Shown: in pieces, positions 36,550 to 45,651 of the stretch
Layout of the letters: each line of letters opens with the position of its first letter
Position numbering within the stretch: position 1 is the stretch's first letter
Assembly (NCBI GenBank): GCA_052148715.1
Contig: JBKQHQ010000054.1
Coordinates: forward strand, 16,247 to 80,246
From: JBKQHQ01 sp052148715
GTDB taxonomy: Bacteria > Pseudomonadota > Alphaproteobacteria > Rhizobiales > Xanthobacteraceae
Length of the DNA stretch: 64,000 nt
Direction: 5' to 3'
Notes under the pieces: generated by a model
The model's input: only the letters and a program-made list of their open reading frames with translations
Database searches by the model: none
Told to the model about the DNA's origin: nothing
Made by a program: the position numbers and the translations under genes

Positions 36550-36805
36550 GGCCGTGAAGCATCCGCGATCATTGATGAACATGTGTTCAGGATGGTGCAC
36601 CGTCACTCGATGTGCCTGAGCACGCGCCGCGATTTTCACGTATTTGTTTGTCGCGTTTTCCGCCAAAAAATTGGCTTCCCGCTTTGTTCTTCACATGCCG
36701 TCTGTAGCCGCCGCTTAAGGACTTCAGGCTTTCACCGACGTTAAGCATTGCGGCGCGGTCCCTGGCCGGATGCTGGAACGCGGCTTCCTCGCAACGAGCC
36801 GACGA

Positions 36806-37504
36806 TCAGCCGAGATGCTCGTGGAAGAAGTCGAGCGAGAGCTTTAGGGCTCGGTCCGCTTCCGGCTGGCTGTAGGTCTTGCCGCCGAGCCGGGCGAAAG
36901 CGTGGTCGGCGCCAGGATATTTGTGAATGGTGACCAGCGGATTGGGGGAGAGCCGCCGCTCGAGCAGGTCATTGACTTCCGCCTGCACCCAACGATCGCG
37001 CAACGCCATGTGCAACACGAAGGGCCGGTGCAGATTTGGCGCTTCGCGAATGTTGTGCTCGATATAGGTGCCGTAGTAGGCGACCGCGCAATCGATGTCG
37101 GTGCGGCAGCACATCAGATAGCAGAGCTTCCCCCCGAGACAATATCCGACCGCGCCGACTTTCCCGATGCAAGCCGGCATTTGCTGCAGGAACCCTCGCG
37201 TATCCTCCATGTCGCGAACCGCGAGATCGTAGTCGAAGTCGTAATAAAGATCGAAAGCCTTTCTGACGTGCTCCGGATTCTTGTCGGAGAGCTCGACGCC
37301 GGGTTCCTGGCGCCAGAACAGATCGGGCACCAGACAGACGAAGCCGGCTTGCGCGAACTCGTGCGCGTGGTGCCGCATCGTGTCGTTGACGCCCCAAATC
37401 TCCATAATGGCGATGATGGCGCCGGCGGGCGTGCGATCGGGCAGGGCGAGATAGGCACCCATCTCGCCGTCTCGCAGTGCGACCTTGATGTTACGGGTCT
37501 GCAT
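36806..37504 (-). CDS. dienelactone hydrolase family protein
   Basis: 232-residue alpha/beta hydrolase. The nucleophile elbow is GYCLGG with Cys at about 122, the family signature, and the catalytic His is in PGADHAF (about 203). The EIWG motif near residue 36 corresponds to the Glu that positions the cysteine in dienelactone hydrolase. These enzymes open cyclic lactones in chlorocatechol pathways or hydrolyse related esters. It ends a two-gene minus-strand operon with the upstream amidohydrolase (14 bases apart), suggesting a joint role in breakdown of an aromatic or lactone compound. Confidence 0.88.
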   Translation of the reverse strand: MQTRNIKVALRDGEMGAYLALPDRTPAGAIIAIMEIWGVNDTMRHHAHEFAQAGFVCLVPDLFWRQEPGVELSDKNPEHVRKAFDLYYDFDYDLAVRDMEDTRGFLQQMPACIGKVGAVGYCLGGKLCYLMCCRTDIDCAVAYYGTYIEHNIREAPNLHRPFVLHMALRDRWVQAEVNDLLERRLSPNPLVTIHKYPGADHAFARLGGKTYSQPEADRALKLSLDFFHEHLG

Positions 37505-37518
37505 CGGTAACTCGCGTC

Positions 37519-38523
37519 CTACCTTGATGGAAGCTTCAACAAGGCGCGGGCATTGCCGCAGAAAATCTGCTCCCGCTCGGCCTTGCCGATCTCGAGGGCA
37601 TTGACCGCGGCGATCGTCTTGGCGATCAGCCCGCGGCCTTGCTCGGCGTCGAAGGGCGCATCGGTCGCAAACAGGCAGCGCGGCGTGCCGAAATAGGCAT
37701 GGCCGCAGCGCGTCGCCCCGGCCTCTCCGTTCAGCGCGGTGTCCGCATAGAGCATCTTGAAATAATCGCCGGGCTCCCGTTCGAGCTTTTCGGCGGCGGG
37801 ATTCCGATTGGGCGCGCCAAAGAAGATCTGCTGGAATCCGAGACCAATCCGCCCGGCGAAGTAGGGAATCATGCCGCCCATATGATGGGTGATGATCGCC
37901 AAGTCCGGCAGCTCGTCGAGGAGCCCGGAATAGATCAGCCGGGTCATGGCTGCCGTCGTCTCGTAAGGCCATCCGAACGTGAACCAGACCTCGTTCTCGG
38001 ATGCCTGCTCGGCGGCGTAGTCGGAGAATTGCGGCCCGCGCATCGGATGCACCCAAACCGGCAAGCCGTGCTGGGCCATCAGGGCGAAGATCGGACGAAA
38101 TTCCACGGCACTCAGCGGCTTGCCCGCGACATTGGTGAAGATCTGGATGCCCTTGGCCCCGAGGTCGCCGACGGCCCGATCGATCTCCCGCAGCGATTGC
38201 TCGATATTGTTCATCGGCAGCGAGGCGATGAAGGTCGGGAATCGCTGCGGATAGGCACGGCAGAGCTCGGCCAACCCATCGTTGGCCATGCGCGCCAGGT
38301 CCGGCGTCTGCGCCGGCGGTGCCAAGAGTTCGAGCGGCGGATTGGCGAGCGAGAGCACCTGCTGAAAATCACCGAACTGATCCATCAGCCGCAGCCGCGC
38401 CTCGACGTCCCAAAGCGTCTTGAGCCGCGGAAACGCCGTTGCCGCGGCGTGATCGGGAGCGAGGCCGCGCACGCGCTCGAAATACCGCGGCGGCATGAAG
38501 TGGTTGAAGATGTCGATGATCAT
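37519..38523 (-). CDS. amidohydrolase 2 (ACMSD-type) family protein
   Basis: 334-residue TIM-barrel protein of the aminocarboxymuconate-semialdehyde decarboxylase type. It opens MIIDIFNHFMPP, where relatives have an HxH metal motif; here the first histidine position is Phe 6 and only His 8 remains. Other metal-site candidates stay: VHPMRGP, ITHHMGG and ATDAPFD. Members decarboxylate or hydrolyse aromatic acids and intermediates. It is the first gene of a two-gene operon with the dienelactone hydrolase. Confidence 0.85.
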   Translation of the reverse strand: MIIDIFNHFMPPRYFERVRGLAPDHAAATAFPRLKTLWDVEARLRLMDQFGDFQQVLSLANPPLELLAPPAQTPDLARMANDGLAELCRAYPQRFPTFIASLPMNNIEQSLREIDRAVGDLGAKGIQIFTNVAGKPLSAVEFRPIFALMAQHGLPVWVHPMRGPQFSDYAAEQASENEVWFTFGWPYETTAAMTRLIYSGLLDELPDLAIITHHMGGMIPYFAGRIGLGFQQIFFGAPNRNPAAEKLEREPGDYFKMLYADTALNGEAGATRCGHAYFGTPRCLFATDAPFDAEQGRGLIAKTIAAVNALEIGKAEREQIFCGNARALLKLPSR

Positions 38524-39355
38524 GCGATGCCCGTGACGTGTCCGCCCGTTTATAGATGGGGCGCTTCGGTTTGGCCATGCGCCGGTGCCACCACTTCAAG
38601 GGACCGCTCCAACTCCGCGGCTGTCACTCCGGCTGCGATCGCCGCAACGGCGAGGACGTGCTTCACACCGCGCATTTCCGGGTGCCGAGCTCCACAGCAT
38701 CCTGCGCTGTGAGCCCAGCGCATATTTGTTGCAGTGCATGAGTCCAGGAGTTGCCACGGGGTCCACCCGTCGGCTGGCCAAAGACGGGTCAGCTAACTGG
38801 GGCGGAGCCACCATCTGACGTTCCGTGAAAAACCCGCGCATAGCCGTAGTCATCGGGTGCTTTGGAGATGCGATCATTGGGGGTTCGGCGGATTTCGACG
38901 GAGATCTTGTGAAGCGCTCTGCGGCCTGTCCGGTAGAAGCGGATGCTGGTATCCATCAGTCGAAAGATTTAGCTTTACTTGCGATTCATTTCGATCTCGC
39001 CGATACTAACGAATGACCGGGAGGGAGCTTGGGTTCAGCCACCAACGAGGGAGGGGGTCATTGCGTCGACAGCTATGCCAGCGAGCGGCGCGATCGACGC
39101 GGTTGGCGATCGACTTCGGTTTACTGCGCCTTTGGTTGCGATCTTTGAAAAAGCACGCGCTCCGCGCTTCTCGCTGTTTTTTCGCTGTTTTTACAGCGAG
39201 CGTTACCGCGCGGCCGACGCTTCGAACAGGCCGGTGATGAGTGAATCTGGCCCGTGCATGTGTGCCGCGTAGGTTCGCCAGCGGCCCACGATTCCTTCGC
39301 TTGCGGGCAATACCAAGCTGACATCCACTTTACGAAAGACGCTTAGGAAACCGAC
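38524..39355. other. 832-base region without supported genes
   Basis: Separates the amidohydrolase from livM. A 41-codon minus-strand frame (38550-38675, start MRGVKHVLAVAA) has protein-like character but no ribosome binding site. An imperfect dyad with 8-base arms CTCGCTGT/ACAGCGAG is at 39170-39200. The remainder shows only short frames. It could be eroded coding DNA at the edge of the block that separates the two halves of the liv locus. Confidence 0.4.
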
Positions 39356-40432
39356 GTGCTTTACCGCGAAGCCGGCCAGTTCAAGACGAGTTACAGCGCC
39401 GACATGGCGGTTTTTCCGCTACGGCAGGACCGCATCGGCTTGGCCTTGGTGCTCATCGCTGCATTCGTCGTCATTCCGCTCGCCGGCAACGACTTCCTGC
39501 TCAATGCAGTCATGATCCCGTTCCTCGTCTTTGCGCTCGCGGCGATCGGCCTCAATCTGCTCACCGGTTACGCCGGATTGCTCTCGCTCGGCACCGGGGC
39601 CTTCATGGGGGTCGGGGCCTATGCCTGCTACAAGCTCACGACCGTTTTCCCGGACGTCAATATCGTGATCTGGGTCATCGCTTCGGGCTTCTTCGCCGCC
39701 GCCATCGGTGCCGTGTTCGGCCTGCCGTCGCTGCGCATCAAAGGCTTCTATCTCGCGGTGGCGACGCTGGCGGCGCAGTTTTTCCTGCAGTGGTGTTTCG
39801 TGCGCATTCCCTGGCTTTACAACAACAACTCCTCGGGTGCGATCGAGGTGCCGCTGCGCACGCTGTTCGGCATTCCAGTGACCGGAGCGACCGCGACGAC
39901 GACCACCCGCTATCTGGTCGTGCTGAGCATCGTCGTGGTGATGACCGTCATTGCCTCCAATCTCGTGCGCGGACGCATCGGGCGCATGTGGATGGCGGTG
40001 CGCGACATGGACATCGCCGCCGAGCTCATCGGCATCCGTCTCCTGCAGACCAAGCTCCTCGCCTTTGCGGTTTCCGCGTTCTACTGCGGGGTTGCTGGCG
40101 CCCTGATGGTTTTTCTCTGGTATGGAGGGGCGGAAGCCGAAGTATTCGATATCAATCAAAGCTTCATCATTCTGTTCATGGTAATCATCGGTGGGCTTGG
40201 GAGCCTGATGGGATCGTACTTCGGCGCGGCGTTGATATTTATTCTTCCGATTATCTTGCGGCTCGTGCCGCCGAGATTGGGAATTCCGCTCCATCCGGCG
40301 ACCGTTGAGCACCTAACCTTCATGATCGTGGGCGCGCTTATCGTTGTATTCCTCATCCTGGAGCCGGCCGGCCTCGCGCGGCTGTGGCAAATAGGCAAAC
40401 AGAAACTGCGGGTGTGGCCCTTCCCGTATTGA
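39356..40432 (+). CDS. Liv-type ABC transporter permease (LivM)
   Basis: 358-residue inner-membrane permease with about ten hydrophobic segments. The GLNLLTGYAGLLSLGTGAFMGVGAYA block (residues about 62-87) and RIGRMWMAVRDMDIAAELIGI coupling motif identify LivM. A GTG start is chosen: it follows AGGAAAC and gives the LYREAGQFKTSY N-terminus common in this subfamily. The binding protein and livF follow on the same strand, while livG and livH lie over 10 kb upstream. Confidence 0.9.
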   Translation: MLYREAGQFKTSYSADMAVFPLRQDRIGLALVLIAAFVVIPLAGNDFLLNAVMIPFLVFALAAIGLNLLTGYAGLLSLGTGAFMGVGAYACYKLTTVFPDVNIVIWVIASGFFAAAIGAVFGLPSLRIKGFYLAVATLAAQFFLQWCFVRIPWLYNNNSSGAIEVPLRTLFGIPVTGATATTTTRYLVVLSIVVVMTVIASNLVRGRIGRMWMAVRDMDIAAELIGIRLLQTKLLAFAVSAFYCGVAGALMVFLWYGGAEAEVFDINQSFIILFMVIIGGLGSLMGSYFGAALIFILPIILRLVPPRLGIPLHPATVEHLTFMIVGALIVVFLILEPAGLARLWQIGKQKLRVWPFPY

Positions 40433-40572
40433 TGGTGCAGACTGTATGCCAATTCGTCCGCTCGGCGCACAAGGGTTGGGCGGCGGATGAAACCCGCATG
40501 GTCGTGTGGCGGGGTGTCAATGAATAGCGGCAGCGGCCCCCCGCCGCCGCTCGATCCAAAGGGAGAAACGTG

Positions 40573-41901
40573 ATGCACAGAAAACACCTCGCCGTCGGCA
40601 CAGCTCTCGCCGTCATACTCGGCGCGACGGCCGCGACAACGGCTGCGAGCGCCGCTGACATCTATGTTCCGCTGTTCACCTATCGCACCGGGCCATTCTC
40701 CGGCTCCGGCATACCGATCGCCAACGGCATGGCCGACTACCTCGCGATGCTCAATGAACGCGATGGCGGCATCGGCGGGGTCAAGCTGAAGGTCGAGGAG
40801 TGCGAGACCGGCTATGACACCAAGAAGGGACTCGAGTGCTACGAGTCGATCAAGGGCAAGAATCCGGTCGTCACCAGCCCGTACTCGACCGGCATCACGC
40901 TGCAGCTGATTCCGAAGGCGTCGGTCGACAAGATTCCGATATTGTCGATGGCCTATGGCCTGTCGGCCTCGGCGGACGGCAACATCTTTCCCTGGATCTT
41001 CAATCCGCCGGCCACCTATTGGGACGGCGCCTCGATGTTCGTCAAATATGCCGCGCAGGTCGAAGGCGGCTTCGACAAGCTCAAAGGCAAGAAGATCGGT
41101 CTCGTGCACCTCGACGCGCCGTTCGGCAAGGAGCCGATCCCGGTGCTTGAGGCCTTGGGCAAGGATTACGGCTTCGAGCTGAAGCTTTATCCGGTGCCCG
41201 CGCCGGAGATGCAGAACCAGTCCTCGCTCTGGCTCAACATCCGCCGCGATCGCCCCGACTGGATCTACCTGCAGGGCTTTGGCGCAATGAATCCGACCGC
41301 GCTGCAAGAAGCCGCGAAGACCGGCTATCCGATGGACCGCATCGTCGGCAACTGGTGGGCAGGCAACGACGACGACGCGCGGCCCGCCGGCGCCGGCGCC
41401 AAGGGTTACGTGTCGCTCGATTTCAACCAGGTCGGCACCAACTTCCCGATCATCGCCGACATCATCAAGAATGTGGTCGACAAAGGTAAGAGCCAGACCG
41501 CGAAGACCGCCGTCGGCGAGAACTTCTATAACCGCGGTGTGCTCAATTCCATGATCATTGCGGAGGCGATCGCAACCGCGCAAAGGCTTACGGGCAAGAA
41601 GGAGGTCACCGGAGAAGACGTGCGCCGGGGGCTCGAGTCGCTCAACATCACCGCGGCCCGCTTGAAGGAGATGGGCGCGGACGGGTTCGCGGCGCCGATG
41701 CGGGTGTCCTGCGCCGATCATAACGGCCACAACTCGGCTTACATGGCGCTGTGGGACGGCAGCAAATGGACCAAGGGCTCCGACTGGATCGAGCCGATCA
41801 AGGACAAGGTCGAGCCGCTCATAGCGGACGCCGCCAAGGCGTACGCCGCCGCCAACGCGGGCTGGCCCAAGCGCAGCGAGCCCTGCGACAAGTCCTCGTA
41901 A
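40573..41901 (+). CDS. Liv-type ABC transporter substrate-binding protein
   Basis: 442-residue periplasmic receptor (Peripla_BP_6). The signal peptide ends near residue 28 (ATAATTAASAAD). The mature protein has IYVPLFTYRTGPFSGSGIPIANGMADYLAMLN and the ECETGYDTKKGLECYESIK block, a variant of the Liv receptor seen in loci that also hold ligases and probably bind aromatic or medium-chain acids. ATG 40573 has GGGAGAAAC upstream. It is part of the livM-receptor-livF-ligase run. Confidence 0.9.
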   Translation: MHRKHLAVGTALAVILGATAATTAASAADIYVPLFTYRTGPFSGSGIPIANGMADYLAMLNERDGGIGGVKLKVEECETGYDTKKGLECYESIKGKNPVVTSPYSTGITLQLIPKASVDKIPILSMAYGLSASADGNIFPWIFNPPATYWDGASMFVKYAAQVEGGFDKLKGKKIGLVHLDAPFGKEPIPVLEALGKDYGFELKLYPVPAPEMQNQSSLWLNIRRDRPDWIYLQGFGAMNPTALQEAAKTGYPMDRIVGNWWAGNDDDARPAGAGAKGYVSLDFNQVGTNFPIIADIIKNVVDKGKSQTAKTAVGENFYNRGVLNSMIIAEAIATAQRLTGKKEVTGEDVRRGLESLNITAARLKEMGADGFAAPMRVSCADHNGHNSAYMALWDGSKWTKGSDWIEPIKDKVEPLIADAAKAYAAANAGWPKRSEPCDKSS

Positions 41902-41931
41902 GCCGAGGTCCTGGCGAGGGCGCCTTACCGG

Positions 41932-41964
41932 CCTCTCCCCGCATGCGCCGCGTGCGGGGAGAGG
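41932..41964. terminator. strong dyad downstream of the binding-protein gene
   Basis: Inverted arms CCTCTCCCCGC (41932-41942) and GCGGGGAGAGG (41954-41964) form a perfect 11-base stem with an 11-base loop. No T-run follows, so it may protect the 3' end of the abundant binding-protein mRNA or be a dispersed palindrome of the kind common in Rhizobiales rather than an intrinsic terminator. Confidence 0.6.
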
Positions 41965-42166
41965 GTCAGGTGCTTGGCTCCCGGGTGAGTGCCGTTCACA
42001 GCCTGAGCGCAGAGGAAGCGAGCATGCGCGACGCAATGCTTGAAGTAATCGCACGGACGGCGCTAGCGCGGCGCCGCTGCGCCGGGCTTGCACCACGATC
42101 CGCCCATGAACCAACCTCTATCTGCTGGCGTTCGCGAGCGCGGATAGGTGAAGGACCGCGTTTGTC

Positions 42167-43015
42167 ATGAGCACCGCAGCCCGTCCAGCCGAGCCGTCCG
42201 GCGCGCCCGCGGTGGCCGAAATCCTTTCCCTAAACAACATCGAGGTGCTCTACGACCACGTCATCCTCGTGCTCAAGGGGGTGTCGCTGCGGGTGCCAAT
42301 GGGCGGCATCGTGGCGCTGCTCGGGGCCAACGGCGCCGGCAAGACCACGACCTTGAAGGCGATCTCCAACCTGCTGCATGCCGAGCGGGGTGAGGTCACC
42401 AAAGGCTCGATCGTGTTCGATGGGAAAGAGGTGCATCGGCTGTCGCCGAACGAGGTCGTGCGCCGCGGCTGCATCCAGGTCATGGAGGGCCGGCATTGTT
42501 TCGGCCATCTCACGGTCGAGGAGAATTTGCTCACCGGCGCCTTCACCCGCCGCGACGGCCGCGCCGCGATCGCGCGCGATCTCGAGCGCGTCTATGCCTA
42601 TTTCCCGCGCCTGAAGGAGCGGCGCTCCTCCATGGCGGGCTACACCTCCGGCGGTGAGCAGCAGATGTGCGCCATCGGTCGCGCGCTCATGTCGCGGCCG
42701 AAGATGATCCTGCTCGACGAGCCGTCGATGGGGCTCGCGCCACAGATCGTCGAGGAGATTTTTGTGATCGTCAAAAGCCTGAATGATCAGGAAGGGGTGT
42801 CGTTCCTGCTCGCCGAGCAGAACACCCATATGGCGCTGCGCTACGCGCGCTACGGCTATATTCTCGAGAACGGCCGCGTCGTGCTCGACGGGCCGGCGCA
42901 GGCGTTGCGCGAGAACGCGGACGTGAAGGAGTTTTACCTCGGCATGGCCGAGGGCAAGCGCAAATCCTTCCGCGAGGGCAAGCACTATCGGCGGCGCAAG
43001 CGATGGCTGGCATAG
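42167..43015 (+). CDS. Liv-type ABC transporter ATP-binding protein (LivF)
   Basis: 282-residue second ATPase of the transporter. Walker A is GANGAGKTT, the signature is YTSGGEQQM, Walker B is ILLDEPS followed by MGLAPQIV, and the switch region is AEQN, typical of LivF. A lysine/arginine-rich C-terminus (GKHYRRRKRW) extends beyond the usual end. The ligase gene follows after six bases. Confidence 0.9.
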   Translation: MSTAARPAEPSGAPAVAEILSLNNIEVLYDHVILVLKGVSLRVPMGGIVALLGANGAGKTTTLKAISNLLHAERGEVTKGSIVFDGKEVHRLSPNEVVRRGCIQVMEGRHCFGHLTVEENLLTGAFTRRDGRAAIARDLERVYAYFPRLKERRSSMAGYTSGGEQQMCAIGRALMSRPKMILLDEPSMGLAPQIVEEIFVIVKSLNDQEGVSFLLAEQNTHMALRYARYGYILENGRVVLDGPAQALRENADVKEFYLGMAEGKRKSFREGKHYRRRKRWLA

Positions 43016-43021
43016 GCAGAC

Positions 43022-44245
43022 ATGTCGGACCACTTTGACAGTCTGGAAACCCGCGCTCCGGATGAGCGCGAGCGCGACCTGTTCGTGCGGCTGCCGGACG
43101 TCATCGCGCGGGCACGCACCGCCCCCGGCTGGGCGAGGCAGCTCGGCGGCCTCGATCCCAAGGACGTCGTCTCGCCGGCGGCGCTCGCACACTTGCCGAT
43201 CTTGCGCAAGGCTGATCTCGTCGCCCTGCAGCGGGAGCACCCGCCGTTCGGCGGGTTCAACATCACGCCGCCGGGCAAGGCGCGACGGCTCTTGATGTCG
43301 CCCGGGCCGATTTTTGAGCCGGAAGGTTGGGCTGCCGATTTTTGGGGCGCGGCGCGCGCGCTTTATGCGGCCGGGTTCCGCGCGGGCGATATCGTGCATA
43401 ATTCCTTTGCCTATCATTTGACGCCCGGCGGCTTCATTCTTGAATCGGGGCTCGCCGCCCTCGGCGCCGCCGTGATCCCGGGCGGCGTCGGCAACAGCGA
43501 GCAGCAGGTCGAGGCGATCGTTCAGCTTAAGCCTAACGGCTATGTCGGCACGCCGGACTTTCTGAAGGTGCTGCTCGATGCTGCGGCCAAATCAGGCAAG
43601 GAAGTTTCTTGTCTGAAGCATGCCTTGGTGTCGGGGGCGGCGCTGCCTCCATCGCTGCGCGAGGAGCTCGGCGGGCGCGGCGTTGCGGTGCTGCAGTGCT
43701 ATGCCACCGCCGACGTCGGCGTCATTGCCTATGAGACGACGGCGCGTGCCGGCATGGTGGTGAACGAGACGGTGATCCTCGAGATCGTGCGTCCCGGTAC
43801 CGGCGACGTCGTGGCCGACGGCGAGGTCGGCGAGGTCGTCGTCACCTCGTTCAATCCCGACTATCCGATGATCCGGCTGGCGACCGGAGACCTCTCCGCC
43901 ATCATGCCCGGCGCCTCCCCCTGCGGGCGCACCAACCGGCGCATCCGCGGTTGGATGGGTCGCGCCGACCAGACCACGAAGATCAAAGGGATGTTTGTGC
44001 ATCCAGGCCAAGTCGCGGACGTGGCACGTCGGCATCCTGAGCTCTTGCGCGTGCGGCTCGTGGTCACGCGTGAGGCCGAGCAGGACGTCATGACGCTAAG
44101 GGCTGAGACAGCAAGCCCTGAGACGGGACTGGCGGAGGCGGTCGCAACCACGTTGCAGGCCCTCACCAAGCTCAAGGGCCGGGTCGACCTCGTGGCACGA
44201 GGCAGCTTGCCGAACGACGGCAAGGTCATCGCCGATGAGCGCTAG
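43022..44245 (+). CDS. phenylacetate-CoA ligase-like (PaaK-type) AMP-binding protein
   Basis: 407-residue ANL-superfamily ligase resembling PaaK. It has the FGGFNITPPGKARRLLMSPGP region in place of the usual Ser/Gly loop, ALVSGAALPPSLREEL, an CYATADVGVIAYE segment and the C-terminal GRADQTTKIKGMFVHPGQV block with the conserved lysine. It probably activates an aromatic or alicyclic acid imported by the same locus. It starts six bases after livF stops and ends the run. Confidence 0.85.
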   Translation: MSDHFDSLETRAPDERERDLFVRLPDVIARARTAPGWARQLGGLDPKDVVSPAALAHLPILRKADLVALQREHPPFGGFNITPPGKARRLLMSPGPIFEPEGWAADFWGAARALYAAGFRAGDIVHNSFAYHLTPGGFILESGLAALGAAVIPGGVGNSEQQVEAIVQLKPNGYVGTPDFLKVLLDAAAKSGKEVSCLKHALVSGAALPPSLREELGGRGVAVLQCYATADVGVIAYETTARAGMVVNETVILEIVRPGTGDVVADGEVGEVVVTSFNPDYPMIRLATGDLSAIMPGASPCGRTNRRIRGWMGRADQTTKIKGMFVHPGQVADVARRHPELLRVRLVVTREAEQDVMTLRAETASPETGLAEAVATTLQALTKLKGRVDLVARGSLPNDGKVIADER

Positions 44246-44294
44246 GCTCGCCACCTGAGATCACCGACATCAGAGGGGGGCTCTAAACGGGAAA

Positions 44295-44313
44295 GCCGGC
44301 TGCATCCGCCGGC
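44295..44313 (+). terminator. weak hairpin after the PaaK-like gene
   Basis: Self-complementary arms GCCGGC (44295-44300 and 44308-44313) surround a seven-base loop. There is no T-run, so intrinsic termination is doubtful. Confidence 0.25.
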
Positions 44314-44376
44314 CGGGATTTACCTGGTCCGCAGTGGTCGCGATGACAGCCTGAATGCTGGGTGATATGAGGGGGC

Positions 44377-45600
44377 ATGGACGATACCACCCGCTTTGCT
44401 CAGGATAATAAGCCGGCCACGGCGTCGCACGGCTCGGGGATTGCTACGCAGACCAGCCCGCCGCTCGCAGGTATTGAGGCTTCATCGATTCCTGCGGAAG
44501 TCACGCCGGCGGTCATTGCCGACGCGATCACGAGAATGATGGGCCGAGCGGATGCCGGGTCGCCGCCGCCGATCGCCGCCAACGGCGGTGGTCCTGTGGC
44601 CACGGTCGCCAGCAGGTGCATTGGCGTGCTGCTGGTCAATCTGGGCACGCCTGAGAGAGCCGATGCCAAGGCGGTTCGGGTCTACCTCAAAGAGTTTCTG
44701 GCCGACCGGCGCGTGATCGAGGAGGACTCGCTCCTCTGGCGGCTCGCCCTCAACGCCGTCATCCTGCCGCTGCGGCCGCGGATCAAGGCACGCGATTACC
44801 GGAAGATCTGGAATCAAGAGAGGAACGAGTCGCCGCTCAAGACCATCACCCGATCGCAGGCACAAAAGCTCGCCGCGGCGCTCACCGGCGTCGATAGCCG
44901 GATCGTCGTCGATTGGGCGATGCGCTACGGTCAGCCATCGATCAGCGCGCGGCTCGATACGCTGCGGGCGCAAGGCTGCGACCGCATCCTGATCATGCCG
45001 CTCTATCCGCAATATTGCGCGGCGACGACCGCGACGGTTGCCGACGAGGCCTTTCGTGCCCTGATGGACATGCGCTTCCAGCCGGCGATCAGGATCGCGC
45101 CCGCCTATCATGACGAGCCCGCCTATATCGATGCTTTGGCCGGCTCGCTGCAGGCGGAGCTTGCAAAGCTTGATTTCGTGCCAGAGGTGATCGTCGCCTC
45201 GTTCCACGGCATTCCGCAAGATTACGTGCGCAAGGGCGATCCCTACGAGGGCCAATGCCTGCGCACCACGGCGCTTATCCGCGAGCGGCTCGGCTACACC
45301 GAGCCGGAGCTGATGCTCACTTTCCAGTCGCGCTTCGGCCGTGCCGAGTGGCTCAAGCCCTACACGATCGACACCATGCAGATGCTGGCCGAACGCGGCG
45401 TGAAGAAGCTTGCCGTCATCACGCCGGGTTTTTCCGCCGATTGCCTGGAGACGCTCGAAGAAATCGCCGTCGAGAACGCCGCCGTGTTCAAGCGCGGCGG
45501 CGGAGAAAAGTTCGCCGCCATTCCCTGCCTCAACGACAGCGAGCCTGGCATGCGCCTGATCCAGCAGCTCGTTCTGCGTGAGCTGAAAGGCTGGGTGTAA
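44377..45600 (+). CDS. hemH: ferrochelatase
   Basis: Inserts ferrous iron into protoporphyrin IX, the last step of heme synthesis. The core runs from about residue 82 (GVLLVNLGTPE) to the end. The catalytic histidine is in VASFHGIPQDY and the conserved glutamate in PGFSADCLETLEEI; MPLYPQYCAATTATV is a further signature. At 407 aa it is longer than most bacterial ferrochelatases (about 320-350) because of a Pro/Ala/Ser-rich, probably disordered N-terminal extension of about 80 residues. An internal start near the core is not excluded, but none is clearly better. Confidence 0.92.
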   Translation: MDDTTRFAQDNKPATASHGSGIATQTSPPLAGIEASSIPAEVTPAVIADAITRMMGRADAGSPPPIAANGGGPVATVASRCIGVLLVNLGTPERADAKAVRVYLKEFLADRRVIEEDSLLWRLALNAVILPLRPRIKARDYRKIWNQERNESPLKTITRSQAQKLAAALTGVDSRIVVDWAMRYGQPSISARLDTLRAQGCDRILIMPLYPQYCAATTATVADEAFRALMDMRFQPAIRIAPAYHDEPAYIDALAGSLQAELAKLDFVPEVIVASFHGIPQDYVRKGDPYEGQCLRTTALIRERLGYTEPELMLTFQSRFGRAEWLKPYTIDTMQMLAERGVKKLAVITPGFSADCLETLEEIAVENAAVFKRGGGEKFAAIPCLNDSEPGMRLIQQLVLRELKGWV

Positions 45601-45651
45601 TTCTTCCCGTCATTGCCGACGAGGCCCTTCGTTGCGGGCGCCACCTCGCCG

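Noticed and set aside
36806..38056. A 416-codon minus-strand frame covering the dienelactone hydrolase and part of the amidohydrolase region
   Set aside because: Only its last 232 codons are hydrolase-like with a sensible start at 37504; the rest overlaps the real amidohydrolase gene in another frame.
38550..38675. 41-codon minus-strand frame beginning MRGVKHVLAVAA
   Set aside because: Plausible composition but no ribosome binding site or recognisable family; reported only within the region entry.
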